A model generated the notes under the pieces. The model was not told the DNA's origin and made no database searches. It saw only the letters and a program-made list of their open reading frames with translations. 64,000 nucleotides of DNA. It comes from an uncultured Lachnospiraceae bacterium. Lineage in GTDB: Bacteria; Bacillota; Clostridia; Lachnospirales; Lachnospiraceae. The position numbers and the translations under genes were made by a program. This document shows, piece by piece, positions 8,404-17,305 of the stretch. Each line of letters starts with the position of its first letter. The first letter of the stretch is position 1. Location: positions 47,217 through 111,216 of the forward strand of contig CACZBD010000012.1 of NCBI GenBank assembly GCA_902779305.1, given 5' to 3'.

Positions 8404-10395
8404 ATGGAAAACAAACCGAAAAAAGTGTTCTGGAAGTGGGCGATCGGCATCGGCGCCGTTTTGGCAATTCTCGGAACCGTATGTATCTGGAAACTGAATA
8501 ACAGGGAGCCGAAGGTGCACCCGGAAGAAGATAAGGAACTCATCATTGAGGTAAAGGATGAGGAAGAGGAGCAGAAGGCAGGGCTTGAAAACGCGAGCAT
8601 GCAGACCTCGGAAGCGGATCCTTATCACGGACCGGTCGCGCCGCTTTGCGTCTATGACAGACAGGAACTGCCCAGGATCGTCTGCTGGGGAGATTCTCTG
8701 ACGGAAGAAAGCGGCTATTCCTATCCGGAGGTGCTGAAGAGCCTGACGGATGCCAAGGTCATCAACTACGGCCTGCACAATGACAGTACGCGTGCCATCG
8801 CAGTCCGTGCCGGCGCGGTTTCGTTAAAAGCCGGTGCTTTCGTGATCCCGGAGGATCAGACGCCCGTTCCGCTGACGGTTACCTTATCCGGCGGCAAGCA
8901 ATCCCAGATCCTTTCCAACGGGTCGGTCGGCGTGAACCCCTGTATGATCGGCGGGGTACGCGGATATCTGGCTCTTGGTGACGGCGGACTTACTTTTTTC
9001 AGAAGCGATCCGGGACTTCCGGTTTCGATCGCGGACGGAACGCCCGTCATTACGCAGGGCGCTTTAAATAAAAATAAAGAGGATGTCGTCATTCTCTTCT
9101 CCGGTGCAAATGACGGACTGGATAAGGAAAAGGCGGAAGGCCTGATCGAGCAGCAGCAGATGATCCTTGATCATCTGGGTTCTTCGCAGTATATCGTCAT
9201 CAGTCTGACTTATGCGGATGTGATGGAAGACGTGCCTGCGATCAACGCCAAAATGAAGGCGGCTTACGGAGAGCATTTTCTTGATTTTTACGACTATATG
9301 ATCCGTTACGGCCTGGAAGATGCCGGGATCGAGCCGACGGATGAAGATAAAAAAGACATGGAAGAGCAGCGGATCCCGTCCTCGCTTCTTGCAGACCATG
9401 TGCACGGGACGGAAGAATACTATAAGCTTCTGGCGGAACAGGTTTTCAGAAAGCTGATGTTTTTGGGCTACCTGCCGCTGCATGAAGATTACAGACAGGA
9501 TATTGCGCATAATCCGCGTGTCGTCTTCTGGGGAGATTCGATCACCGAGTGCACGAACGGGGGCGATGTGACTTTCCCGAATGTCGTGAAGGAACTGGCC
9601 GCGGAAGACGGCATCACGATCGATGTGAAGAACTACGGTGTCTATGCGGAAAAGAGCAGCCTGATCGCGGCGAGGGCCGGCGGAAATCCGATGCGGCTCA
9701 ACAAGACCGTTACGATCCCTGCGGACCTGACGCCTGTTGAGGTGGAACCGGTCAGCGATATGTTCGGCTGGGAAATGCTGCTGGTATTCGGCGGCGATCC
9801 GGAGCGGTCTGCAAGAGCGGAATTTAACAGGGACAATTCCATCAATCCGTGCGTGATCGCGGGTGTGGAAGGCAATCTCAGCATGGATGCTAAGGAGAAT
9901 AAACGCTACTTTACGAGACTGAAACCGGGCGAGGAAGTCGTTGCCAGAGAGGGCGAACAGATCCGCTTCTGGGCGATGCGGGATAAGCGCAAGGATGACA
10001 TCCTCGTGATCTGGAGCGGGACGAATGACGAACTGACGCCGGAAAAATGTCCGGAAACGTTTAAATATATCCACTCGATCATTGATTTTACCGGAACGGA
10101 CCGGTATATCGTCATCAACATGCAAAAGATCGAGGAAATGCCGCAGATCGACGAGATCAACGAGCTGTTTGCCAAGGAATTCGGCGAACACTGTCTGGAT
10201 ATTTATTCGTATCTGCTCAATGATGCGATGGATGAGGCGGGCTTGACACCGACCGAGGAAGATAAAGAAATGCTGAAGGAACGCCGGATGCCCATGAGCA
10301 TCCGGAGCGATATGGCGGGACATTTCAACGAGGCCGGTTATACGATGATCGGACATGAGATCTACAGGAAACTGCGTTCGCTCGGATATCTCTGA
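8404..10395 (+). CDS. Membrane-anchored protein with two tandem SGNH/GDSL hydrolase domains
   Basis: A 663-aa protein with one N-terminal membrane helix (about 10-29), an acidic linker (about 40-60), and two homologous SGNH-type halves. Half one (about 85-360) has CWGDSLTEE, SGANDG and a D-x-V-H-like DHVHG. Half two (about 370-663) has FWGDSITEC, WSGTNDE and SDMAGHFNEAGY. So each half keeps a nucleophile Ser, the block III GxND and a candidate Asp/His pair. The halves also align at LDFYDYMIRYG...EPTDEDKKDM against LDIYSYLLND...TPTEEDKEML, showing internal duplication. Relatives are esterases or acetylhydrolases acting on glycans or lipids; the position suggests action outside the membrane. 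The ribosome binding site before ATG 8404 is weak. Confidence 0.8.
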   Translation: MENKPKKVFWKWAIGIGAVLAILGTVCIWKLNNREPKVHPEEDKELIIEVKDEEEEQKAGLENASMQTSEADPYHGPVAPLCVYDRQELPRIVCWGDSLTEESGYSYPEVLKSLTDAKVINYGLHNDSTRAIAVRAGAVSLKAGAFVIPEDQTPVPLTVTLSGGKQSQILSNGSVGVNPCMIGGVRGYLALGDGGLTFFRSDPGLPVSIADGTPVITQGALNKNKEDVVILFSGANDGLDKEKAEGLIEQQQMILDHLGSSQYIVISLTYADVMEDVPAINAKMKAAYGEHFLDFYDYMIRYGLEDAGIEPTDEDKKDMEEQRIPSSLLADHVHGTEEYYKLLAEQVFRKLMFLGYLPLHEDYRQDIAHNPRVVFWGDSITECTNGGDVTFPNVVKELAAEDGITIDVKNYGVYAEKSSLIAARAGGNPMRLNKTVTIPADLTPVEVEPVSDMFGWEMLLVFGGDPERSARAEFNRDNSINPCVIAGVEGNLSMDAKENKRYFTRLKPGEEVVAREGEQIRFWAMRDKRKDDILVIWSGTNDELTPEKCPETFKYIHSIIDFTGTDRYIVINMQKIEEMPQIDEINELFAKEFGEHCLDIYSYLLNDAMDEAGLTPTEEDKEMLKERRMPMSIRSDMAGHFNEAGYTMIGHEIYRKLRSLGYL

Positions 10396-10496
10396 TCATT
10401 ACAAAAAAGTTATGAAATCTTTAGATTTTACCTTGCCCCCATCTCTTCCTTGTGCGAAGGAACTGTGTTAAAATGGTCATTGGAGAGGTATAGACT

Positions 10497-11411
10497 ATGT
10501 ATCATTTTATTGTGAACCCTGCTTCTTCAAGCGGAAGAGGCGCGATCCTTTGGAAAGAGATCGAAAAGAAACTGATTTCCGGAAAGATCCTATACCTGCT
10601 TTACATGACGGGAGGGGACGGAGATGCCAGAAGATTTGCGGCCGATATCACGAAGTCGGAGGACGAAGTGACGATCGTCGTTTGCGGCGGTGACGGCACG
10701 ATGAACGAGGTGATCAACGGGATCCGTGATCTCAGTCTTGTTACACTCGGCTGCATTCCCATCGGTTCGAGCAACGATCTGATCAGGGATCTGGGTTTTC
10801 CGAAAGACCCCGGCAAAATGCTGGAAGTCATTTTGAATCCGAACCGGATCGTTCCGATGGATATCGGGAAACTGACCTGCGGAGGGAAAACAACACGTTT
10901 CGCGGTCAGCATGGGGATTGGATTTGATGCTGCGATCTGTCATGAGGCACTGCACTCGAAGATCAAGGATGTTCTGAACAAATTGCGGATCGGCAAACTG
11001 ACCTATCTGGGCATCGCGCTCAAGCAGCTTGCGAGCGCGAAGAAGAATGCCGCGATCGTGACTTTGGATGACGGGCAGCAGATCTTTGTGGACAGGCTGC
11101 TGTTTGTGACTTCGATGGTGCACCGCTATGAAGGCGGCGGATTCAAGTTCTGTCCGGATGCGGATTATTCGGACGGCATTCTGGATGTGCTCGTGGTCGG
11201 GAATCTGACCAAGATGAAGGTCCTCAGGGTCCTGCCGACGGCGTTAAAAGGAAATCATGTCAGATTTGACGGACTGAATGTATACAGAGCGAAGAAAGTC
11301 ACGGTCAAGACACACGATCCGATGGCGGTTCATGTGGACGGAGAGTCTGCAGGGATCCATTCGGAGGTTGTTGTGGAACAGGAAGAAAAACAGGTGAGGA
11401 TGATCATATGA
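10497..11411 (+). CDS. Diacylglycerol/lipid kinase (YegS/BmrU/DagK family)
   Basis: The 304-aa length is typical of soluble bacterial lipid kinases. The nucleotide-binding GGDGT signature is present (VVCGGDGTMNEVINGI, about 62-77), preceded by an N-terminal FIVNPASSSGRG motif and followed by PIGSSNDLIRDLG. These enzymes phosphorylate diacylglycerol or related lipids with ATP and feed phosphatidic acid back into phospholipid synthesis. The start ATG follows GGAGAGG at a normal distance. The stop overlaps the start of the metallopeptidase gene by four bases (ATGA), so the two are translationally coupled. Which lipid is used cannot be read from sequence. Confidence 0.9.
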   Translation: MYHFIVNPASSSGRGAILWKEIEKKLISGKILYLLYMTGGDGDARRFAADITKSEDEVTIVVCGGDGTMNEVINGIRDLSLVTLGCIPIGSSNDLIRDLGFPKDPGKMLEVILNPNRIVPMDIGKLTCGGKTTRFAVSMGIGFDAAICHEALHSKIKDVLNKLRIGKLTYLGIALKQLASAKKNAAIVTLDDGQQIFVDRLLFVTSMVHRYEGGGFKFCPDADYSDGILDVLVVGNLTKMKVLRVLPTALKGNHVRFDGLNVYRAKKVTVKTHDPMAVHVDGESAGIHSEVVVEQEEKQVRMII

Positions 11412-12184
11412 TACTGATGATGACGCAGACAATGACGGAATCGATGGGCGCATATTACAGCGGTATTAACGGACTGATGCGCTACGGCTTTCGCGGCCTT
11501 GACTGGACCTATATCCTGGTGCTGATCGGCATGGTATTTTCCATGATCGCAAGCGCGGGTGTGAAATCCTCTTTCAAAAAGTTTGCGAGAGTTGCCAACC
11601 GCGCGGGACTGACCGGCGCTGAGACGGCGGCAAGGATCTTAAAAGCAAAAGGTGTCTATGATGTGACCGTTCAGCCGATCAGAGGAGAGCTGACGGATAA
11701 TTTCAATCCCAGGACCAAGATCGTGAGCCTCTCGGAAGTCGTTTACAATTCCACTTCCGTTGCGGCGCTCGGTGTTGCCGCGCATGAGTGCGGTCACGCG
11801 ATGCAGTACAATGAAGGTTATTTTCCGCTCAAAGTCAGAGCTGCGATCCTGCCTGTTGCAAACTTCGGATCGAAATTCGGCTTCCCGATCATTCTGCTCG
11901 GGCTCTTTATCTCGTTCTTCAGACCGCTGATCCCGTTCGGGATCATCCTGTTTGCGTTCGGGATGCTCTTCCAGCTTGCCACACTCCCCGTGGAGTTTGA
12001 TGCGAGCAGAAGAGCGCTTGCAACGCTGGATGAAATGCAGCTGATGGCGCCGGATGAAGTGGCCGGTGCAAGAAAGGTTTTGAAAAGCGCGGCTTTAACT
12101 TATGTGGCAAGCGCAGCCGCCGCGATCTTACAGGTACTCCGCCTGGTGCTGATCTTTGGCGGCGGAGGCAGAAGGAGAAGCTGA
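11408..12184 (+). CDS. Membrane zinc metallopeptidase (YugP family)
   Basis: A 258-aa protein with a short N-terminal hydrophobic helix (about 29-46), a metallopeptidase centre with the HExxH-type motif HECGH (about 127-131), and two or three further hydrophobic helices. Sequence such as SLSEVVYNSTSVAALGVAAHE and ATLPVEFDASRRAL matches the YugP/neutral zinc metallopeptidase family (DUF2268-unrelated). The Glu and two His of HECGH are expected to bind zinc and activate water. Substrates of the family are not established. It overlaps the lipid kinase gene by four bases. Several Met codons occur in the first 14 residues, so the exact start is uncertain. Confidence 0.87.
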   Translation: MILMMTQTMTESMGAYYSGINGLMRYGFRGLDWTYILVLIGMVFSMIASAGVKSSFKKFARVANRAGLTGAETAARILKAKGVYDVTVQPIRGELTDNFNPRTKIVSLSEVVYNSTSVAALGVAAHECGHAMQYNEGYFPLKVRAAILPVANFGSKFGFPIILLGLFISFFRPLIPFGIILFAFGMLFQLATLPVEFDASRRALATLDEMQLMAPDEVAGARKVLKSAALTYVASAAAAILQVLRLVLIFGGGGRRRS

Positions 12185-12243
12185 TGGTCCCTTGGGGACG
12201 GGGTTAGTGGTCCATAAATCAGACGCACTCCGGGAGAACACAT

Positions 12244-13074
12244 ATGCTGATAGAGGTCAGAGACCTTGCCATGGAAGAGCTGCAGGTCTTTGTGGAATTA
12301 AATGAAGTGCAATTGGCCCGTTTTTATGAACCGAAGACGGGCCTTTTCATTGCGGAATCCGACAAGGTGGCAAAACGCGCGCTCGAAGCAGGCTTCAGGC
12401 CGCATTCCTATCTGATCGAGGATAAGAAACTGGAACGCGCGCGCCCGCTGTTTGAAGATTATCCGGATGTGCCGGTCTATGTCGCAAAGCATGATGATAT
12501 CACGACGATCACCGGCTACAATCTGACCGGCGGGATCCTGGTCGCGATGTACAGACAGGAGAAGCCGACGGTCTCAGAGCTGCTTGATACGGTCACTGAC
12601 AGGAAGAGGAACGGTTCCGGCCGGCTTCGCATTGCCGTAATGGAAGGTATCGTCAACCCGGCAAATGTCGGCGCGATCATCAGGAGCGCGGCAGCATTAA
12701 ACGCGGACGCCGTTCTGGTGACAAAAGACTGCGCCGATCCGCTCTACCGTAGGGCAATCCGCGTCGGGATGGGCTGTGTCTTTCAGATTCCATGGACCTA
12801 CATTCCGCCCCTTGCAGACGGCGGGATCCCTCTCTTAAAAGACCTCGGTTTCACGGTGGCAGCCATGGCGCTTCTTGATGATACGCTGCCGATCGATGCC
12901 CCTGTGCTGAAACAGTGCGATAAGCTCGCGCTGGTCTTTGGCGCGGAAGGGGAAGGCCTGCTTCCAGCAACGATCGCATCATGCGATCATACGGTCAAGA
13001 TCCCGATGAGTCACGGGGTCGATTCCCTGAACGTTGCCGCATCCTCCGCCGTAGCGTTTTGGGAGGTGCGCTGA
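12244..13074 (+). CDS. SpoU/TrmH-family RNA 2'-O-ribose methyltransferase
   Basis: A 276-aa protein with an N-terminal substrate-binding segment of about 100 residues and a C-terminal SPOUT knot domain. The three family motifs are visible: NPANVGAIIRSAAAL (about 139-153), LVFGAEGEGL (about 230-239) and IPMSHGVDSLNVAASSAVAF (about 252-271). The last two form the S-adenosylmethionine-binding trefoil knot. Members methylate ribose in rRNA or tRNA; which nucleotide is modified here is not evident. The ATG at 12244 follows GGGAGAAC. The gene is separate from its neighbours, with about 60 nt upstream and 215 nt downstream. Confidence 0.9.
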   Translation: MLIEVRDLAMEELQVFVELNEVQLARFYEPKTGLFIAESDKVAKRALEAGFRPHSYLIEDKKLERARPLFEDYPDVPVYVAKHDDITTITGYNLTGGILVAMYRQEKPTVSELLDTVTDRKRNGSGRLRIAVMEGIVNPANVGAIIRSAAALNADAVLVTKDCADPLYRRAIRVGMGCVFQIPWTYIPPLADGGIPLLKDLGFTVAAMALLDDTLPIDAPVLKQCDKLALVFGAEGEGLLPATIASCDHTVKIPMSHGVDSLNVAASSAVAFWEVR

Positions 13075-13289
13075 GTGTACCTGCATTCAGCGCTTGCATA
13101 TTTCTCCTCTATTTGCTACAGTATCTTTAAGCATAAATTCACATTCTGCGGATCATCCTTTGATGCGCGGTTCACATTCAGAACATATAGACAACATTTC
13201 TGTTGATACTTTTCAGGAATCTATGCTTACCCAACACATTTTATATTCATAATGCAGAGATCGTTAAGACATATACGAGGATGTACCTT

Positions 13290-14294
13290 ATGAACGAGAT
13301 CGATAAAAGCTTTGATCAGATAGTGGAAATCATAGAGAATGCCAGAAACAATGCCTATCGAAAGGTAAATGAAGAATTGATCCTCATGTATCAGGGCATT
13401 GGAAGGCTCCTTTCAGAACGATCAAAAATGGCTTCTTATGGTGACGGATATATAGATTCTCTTGCTTCTTATATCCGGGATAAATTTCCGGGAATCAAGG
13501 GATTTAACCGACGAGGGTTATATAGAATGAAGCAGTTCTTCGAACTGTATAACGGAAATGAAAAAGTGTCACCACTGGTGACACAATTAAGTTGGACGAA
13601 TCATCTGTTGATCATGTCCGGGTGTAAATCTGATGAAGAACGTGAATTTTATATGTGTTTGGCCATTCGAGAGCGATACAGCAAAAGGGAACTGGAGCGT
13701 CAGATGGATAGTGGATACTATGAACGGTACATGCTTTCCGAAGAAAGAGCGGTGCCTGAGAAGATAAAGTCAGGATCAAATCCTTTTCTGGATGCTTATG
13801 TGATCGAGTTTTTGGATCTGCCTCTGAATTATACTGAAAAACAACTAAAAAAAGGACTCATCGAAGGAATGAAAAAATTTATCCTTGAGATGGGAAAAGA
13901 CTTTACCTATGTTGATGAAGAATATACCATAATCGTCGGCGGGGAAGACTATCATGTGGATCTTCTGTTCTATCACAGAACACTACGTTGCCTTGTGGCT
14001 TTGGAATTGAAGACGGGAAAGTTCAAGCCGGAGTACATATCCAAGATGGACTTTTATTTGGAGGGCCTTGACCGCCAGGCGAAAAAGCCCAACGAAAACC
14101 CAAGTGTCGGTCTGATCTTGTGCTCCTCAAAAAGTGATGAAGTTGTGGAATACGCGATGAGCAGAACCATGTCCCCGATGATGGTGTCGCAATATCAGTT
14201 GAAACTGCCGGATAAAGAAGTGTTGCGAAAAAAGCTTCAGGAATTGGCAAATATACCGATGACTGATGACCGTGAAATAGATAAAAATGAATAA
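13290..14294 (+). CDS. DUF1016 (YhcG-type) PD-(D/E)XK nuclease
   Basis: A 334-aa protein with an N-terminal DUF1016_N helical region (about 1-150, including NNAYRKVNEELILMYQGIG and SWTNHLLIMSGC) and a C-terminal PD-(D/E)XK fold. Its expected active site lies in YHVDLLFYH...LVALELKTG (about 215-245: the Asp, then Glu-Leu-Lys). The family is often found near restriction-modification or other mobile defence genes; here it stands alone. The start at ATG 13290 has GAGG 8-11 nt upstream and is preferred over an in-frame TTG at 13203. The gene and the ~200 nt before it look more A/T-rich than neighbours, which suggests acquisition by transfer. Confidence 0.85.
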   Translation: MNEIDKSFDQIVEIIENARNNAYRKVNEELILMYQGIGRLLSERSKMASYGDGYIDSLASYIRDKFPGIKGFNRRGLYRMKQFFELYNGNEKVSPLVTQLSWTNHLLIMSGCKSDEEREFYMCLAIRERYSKRELERQMDSGYYERYMLSEERAVPEKIKSGSNPFLDAYVIEFLDLPLNYTEKQLKKGLIEGMKKFILEMGKDFTYVDEEYTIIVGGEDYHVDLLFYHRTLRCLVALELKTGKFKPEYISKMDFYLEGLDRQAKKPNENPSVGLILCSSKSDEVVEYAMSRTMSPMMVSQYQLKLPDKEVLRKKLQELANIPMTDDREIDKNE

Positions 14295-14334
14295 GACCTC
14301 TTTATTTTTATTTCATAAATTCTTCACAAGGAAA

Positions 14335-14361
14335 TTAGCACTCACCACTTGCGAGTGCTAA
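14335..14361 (+). promoter_or_regulatory. CIRCE operator (HrcA binding site)
   Basis: A perfect CIRCE element: TTAGCACTC, nine bases, GAGTGCTAA. It lies about 50 nt upstream of clpB. In Gram-positive bacteria HrcA binds this element and represses class I heat-shock genes, with GroEL as the sensor of unfolded protein. Its placement puts clpB under heat-shock control here. Confidence 0.97.
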
Positions 14362-14412
14362 CAACATGTGCTAGGATATGTTCAAAAGGAAATGATCAGG
14401 GGAGGTGATCCT

Positions 14413-17001
14413 ATGAACATCAATAAATTCACACAGAAATCTATCGAAGCAGTCAACGACTGCGAAAAACTCGCATATGAATACGGTAACCAGGAGATTG
14501 AGCAGGAGCATCTGATGTATGCGCTGCTGACGCAGGAAGACAGCTTGATCTTAAAGCTCATCGAGAAGATGGATATTCAGAAAGAGCATTTTCTTGATAA
14601 TGCGGAAAGCAAGCTGAAAGCGCGCACCAAGGTGCAGGGCGGCCAGGTTTATGTCGGGCAGAATCTCAATAAGGTCCTGATCTCTGCGGAAGACGAAGCC
14701 AAAGCCATGGGCGACGAATATGTCAGCGTCGAGCATCTGTTTCTGTCGATGCTCAAGTACCCGAATCCGGCCATCAAAGAGTTGTTCCGTGAGTACGGGA
14801 TCACCAGGGAGCGCTTTCTGCAGGCGCTTTCCACGGTCAGGGGAAATCAGAGAGTCACCAGCGACAATCCCGAAGCGACTTACGACACACTTGAAAAATA
14901 CGGACAGGAACTCGTGGAGCGGGCAAGGAATCAGAAACTTGATCCCGTGATCGGCAGGGATTCCGAGATCCGCAACGTGATCCGGATCCTAAGCCGCAAG
15001 ACCAAGAACAATCCGGTGCTGATCGGGGAACCCGGTGTCGGTAAAACGGCCGTCGTGGAAGGGCTTGCGCAGCGGATCGTACGCGGTGATGTGCCGGAAG
15101 GCCTGAAGGACAAGAAGATCTTTGCGCTCGATATGGGCGCGCTCGTTGCAGGCGCCAAGTACCGCGGGGAGTTTGAGGAACGTCTGAAAGCGGTTTTGGA
15201 AGATGTGAAGAATTCCGACGGCCAGATCATCCTGTTCATTGATGAGCTGCACACGATCGTGGGCGCAGGCAAGACGGACGGGGCGCTCGATGCCGGGAAC
15301 ATGTTAAAGCCCATGCTTGCAAGGGGCGAGCTGCACTGCATCGGTGCAACGACGCTGGATGAGTACCGCCAGTATATTGAAAAGGATGCGGCTCTCGAGC
15401 GAAGGTTCCAGCCTGTCATGGTCGATGAGCCGAGCGTTGAGGATACGATCTCGATCTTAAGGGGTCTGAAGGAACGTTACGAGAACTATCATCATGTAAA
15501 AATCACGGACGCGGCACTTGTCAGCGCAGCCACGCTTTCGCACCGCTATATTTCCGACAGGTTCCTGCCCGATAAAGCGATCGATCTGGTCGATGAAGCC
15601 TGCGCGCTCATTAAGACCGAGCAGGACAGTATGCCTACGGAACTCGATGAATTGAACCGTAAGAGCATGCAGATGGCGATCGAAGTGGAGGCTCTGAAAA
15701 AAGAGGACGATTCGCTGAGCAGATCCAGACTGGAAGAATTGCAGAAAGAACTGGCCGAACTGAATGATAAAAAGAACGCAATGATGGCGCAGTGGGAGAA
15801 TGAAAAAGCTTCCTTAAGCAAACTGCAGAAGCTGCGTGAGGAGATCGAATCCGTGAACGATCAGATCGAGATCTTAACGAGACAGGGCGACTTGAGCAAA
15901 GTCGGCGAACTGCAGTACGGAACACTGCCGAAACTGAAAGCGGAACTGGCAAAAGAGGAGGAAGCGGTCAAAGGCGCGGACCTTTCTCTGGTACATGAAA
16001 ATGTCTCCGATGAAGAGATCGCCAAGATCATTTCCAGATGGACCGGGATCCCGGTTGCAAAGCTGACGGAATCCGAGCGCAGCAAGACACTGCATCTGGA
16101 CGAGGAACTGCACAAGAGAGTGATCGGGCAGGATGAAGGCGTGACCAAAGTCACGGAAGCGATCCTTCGTTCCAAAGCCGGGATCAAGGATCCGACCAAA
16201 CCCATCGGTTCATTCCTTTTCCTCGGACCGACCGGTGTCGGCAAGACCGAGCTTGCCAAGGCGCTGGCACAGGCGCTCTTTGATGATGAAAACAATATGG
16301 TGCGTATCGACATGAGTGAATACATGGAGAAATTCTCCGTATCCAGACTGATCGGAGCGCCTCCGGGATATGTCGGCTATGAGGAAGGCGGACAGTTGAC
16401 CGAAGCCGTCAGAAGAAAACCCTATGCCGTGATCCTGTTTGATGAGATCGAAAAAGCGCATCCGGATGTCTTTAACGTGCTGCTGCAGGTTCTCGATGAC
16501 GGCCGTGTGACGGATTCCCAGGGCAGGACCGTGGACTTTAAGAATACGATCCTGATCATGACCAGTAACATCGGCTCCCAGTATCTGCTCGACGGGATCG
16601 ATGAAAACGGCAACATCAAACCGGAAGCGGAAGAAGAGGTAAACGCGGAACTGCGTGCGCATTTCCGTCCGGAATTCCTGAATCGACTGGATGAGTCCAT
16701 CATGTTCAAGCCACTCACGAAAGAGAATATCAAGGGCATCGTTACCCTGCTGATGAATGATCTGAACAAGCGACTCGATGACCGGAAGATTACGATCCGT
16801 TTAACGGATACGGCAACCGATTATGTAGTGGAGCACGCCTACGATCCGGTATACGGTGCGCGTCCGCTGAAGCGTTACCTGCAGAAGCACGTGGAAACGC
16901 TGTCTGCCAGACTGATCCTGGAGGACAAGGTTGACGAAGGCGACGTGATCCTGGTTGATGCGGCATCAGGTGAATTGCAGGCATCTGTAGAAAAAGGATA
17001 A
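14413..17001 (+). CDS. clpB: ClpB disaggregase (AAA+ chaperone)
   Basis: An 862-aa protein, full length for ClpB. In order: Clp N domain (about 1-145), AAA-1 with Walker A GEPGVGKT (about 205) and Walker B FIDELH (about 275), a coiled-coil middle domain (about 405-520), and AAA-2 with Walker A GPTGVGKT (about 605) and [12 protein letters not shown]. The long middle domain and lack of a ClpP-binding loop distinguish it from ClpA/ClpC. It resolves protein aggregates with the DnaK system. Start ATG 14413 has GGAGGTG 7 nt upstream; an earlier in-frame start at 14368 lies next to the operator and is rejected. A strong terminator follows. Confidence 0.97.
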   Translation: MNINKFTQKSIEAVNDCEKLAYEYGNQEIEQEHLMYALLTQEDSLILKLIEKMDIQKEHFLDNAESKLKARTKVQGGQVYVGQNLNKVLISAEDEAKAMGDEYVSVEHLFLSMLKYPNPAIKELFREYGITRERFLQALSTVRGNQRVTSDNPEATYDTLEKYGQELVERARNQKLDPVIGRDSEIRNVIRILSRKTKNNPVLIGEPGVGKTAVVEGLAQRIVRGDVPEGLKDKKIFALDMGALVAGAKYRGEFEERLKAVLEDVKNSDGQIILFIDELHTIVGAGKTDGALDAGNMLKPMLARGELHCIGATTLDEYRQYIEKDAALERRFQPVMVDEPSVEDTISILRGLKERYENYHHVKITDAALVSAATLSHRYISDRFLPDKAIDLVDEACALIKTEQDSMPTELDELNRKSMQMAIEVEALKKEDDSLSRSRLEELQKELAELNDKKNAMMAQWENEKASLSKLQKLREEIESVNDQIEILTRQGDLSKVGELQYGTLPKLKAELAKEEEAVKGADLSLVHENVSDEEIAKIISRWTGIPVAKLTESERSKTLHLDEELHKRVIGQDEGVTKVTEAILRSKAGIKDPTKPIGSFLFLGPTGVGKTELAKALAQALFDDENNMVRIDMSEYMEKFSVSRLIGAPPGYVGYEEGGQLTEAVRRKPYAVILFDEIEKAHPDVFNVLLQVLDDGRVTDSQGRTVDFKNTILIMTSNIGSQYLLDGIDENGNIKPEAEEEVNAELRAHFRPEFLNRLDESIMFKPLTKENIKGIVTLLMNDLNKRLDDRKITIRLTDTATDYVVEHAYDPVYGARPLKRYLQKHVETLSARLILEDKVDEGDVILVDAASGELQASVEKG

Positions 17002-17046
17002 TACGGAATATTGCCGGAATAATAACGAAAAGATACAATTTTCACA

Positions 17047-17088
17047 GGCCCCGGAAGGTCTTCAAAAAGGACTTTCCGGGGCCGTTTT
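17047..17088 (+). terminator. Rho-independent terminator of clpB
   Basis: GGCCCCGGAA (17047-17056) pairs perfectly with TTCCGGGGCC (17074-17083), with an internal extension and a loop rich in A. It is followed by GTTTTC. Confidence 0.88.
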
Positions 17089-17139
17089 CATGCGCGCTGA
17101 CCACTTAGTCATCATATCCGACAGCTTACGCATTTCCTC

Positions 17140-17168
17140 TTGTTCATTGCATGTTTTTTTTCGATAAT
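17140..17168 (+). promoter_or_regulatory. Putative promoter of the giant surface protein genes
   Basis: The 304-bp spacer between clpB and the surface protein gene holds, after the terminator, TTGTTC (17140-17145), a 17-bp spacer and GATAAT (17163-17168) in A/T-rich surroundings. The predicted leader of about 130 nt contains the decamer repeat at 17241-17270. Confidence 0.45.
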
Positions 17169-17240
17169 TATTCTAATTCACACTTTCAAAATGTGATTTT
17201 ATGTATCGAATGTGACTGTCAGAAAATCGGGATCACTATC

Positions 17241-17270
17241 AGATCAGAAAAGATCAGAAAAGATCAGAAA
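17241..17270 (+). repeat. Three perfect tandem copies of a 10-bp unit in the leader
   Basis: AGATCAGAAA occurs three times head to tail, with a partial fourth copy (GGTCAGAAA) shortly after. The repeat lies 35 bp before the start codon of the 3530-aa protein. The 10-bp period matches one DNA helical turn, as would suit a protein-binding array, or it may be a slippage-prone spacer. Confidence 0.9.
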
Positions 17271-17305
17271 ACATATCAGGTCAGAAACAGAGAAAGGACT
17301 CAAGT

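Noticed and set aside
9064..10356. Long minus-strand open frame (430 codons) opposite the twin-SGNH gene
   Set aside because: Antisense shadow: charged, low-complexity translation with no domain, while the plus strand has two complete SGNH motif sets.
17241..17270. CRISPR array
   Set aside because: The units are 10 bp, have no spacers between them and are not palindromic; there are no cas genes.
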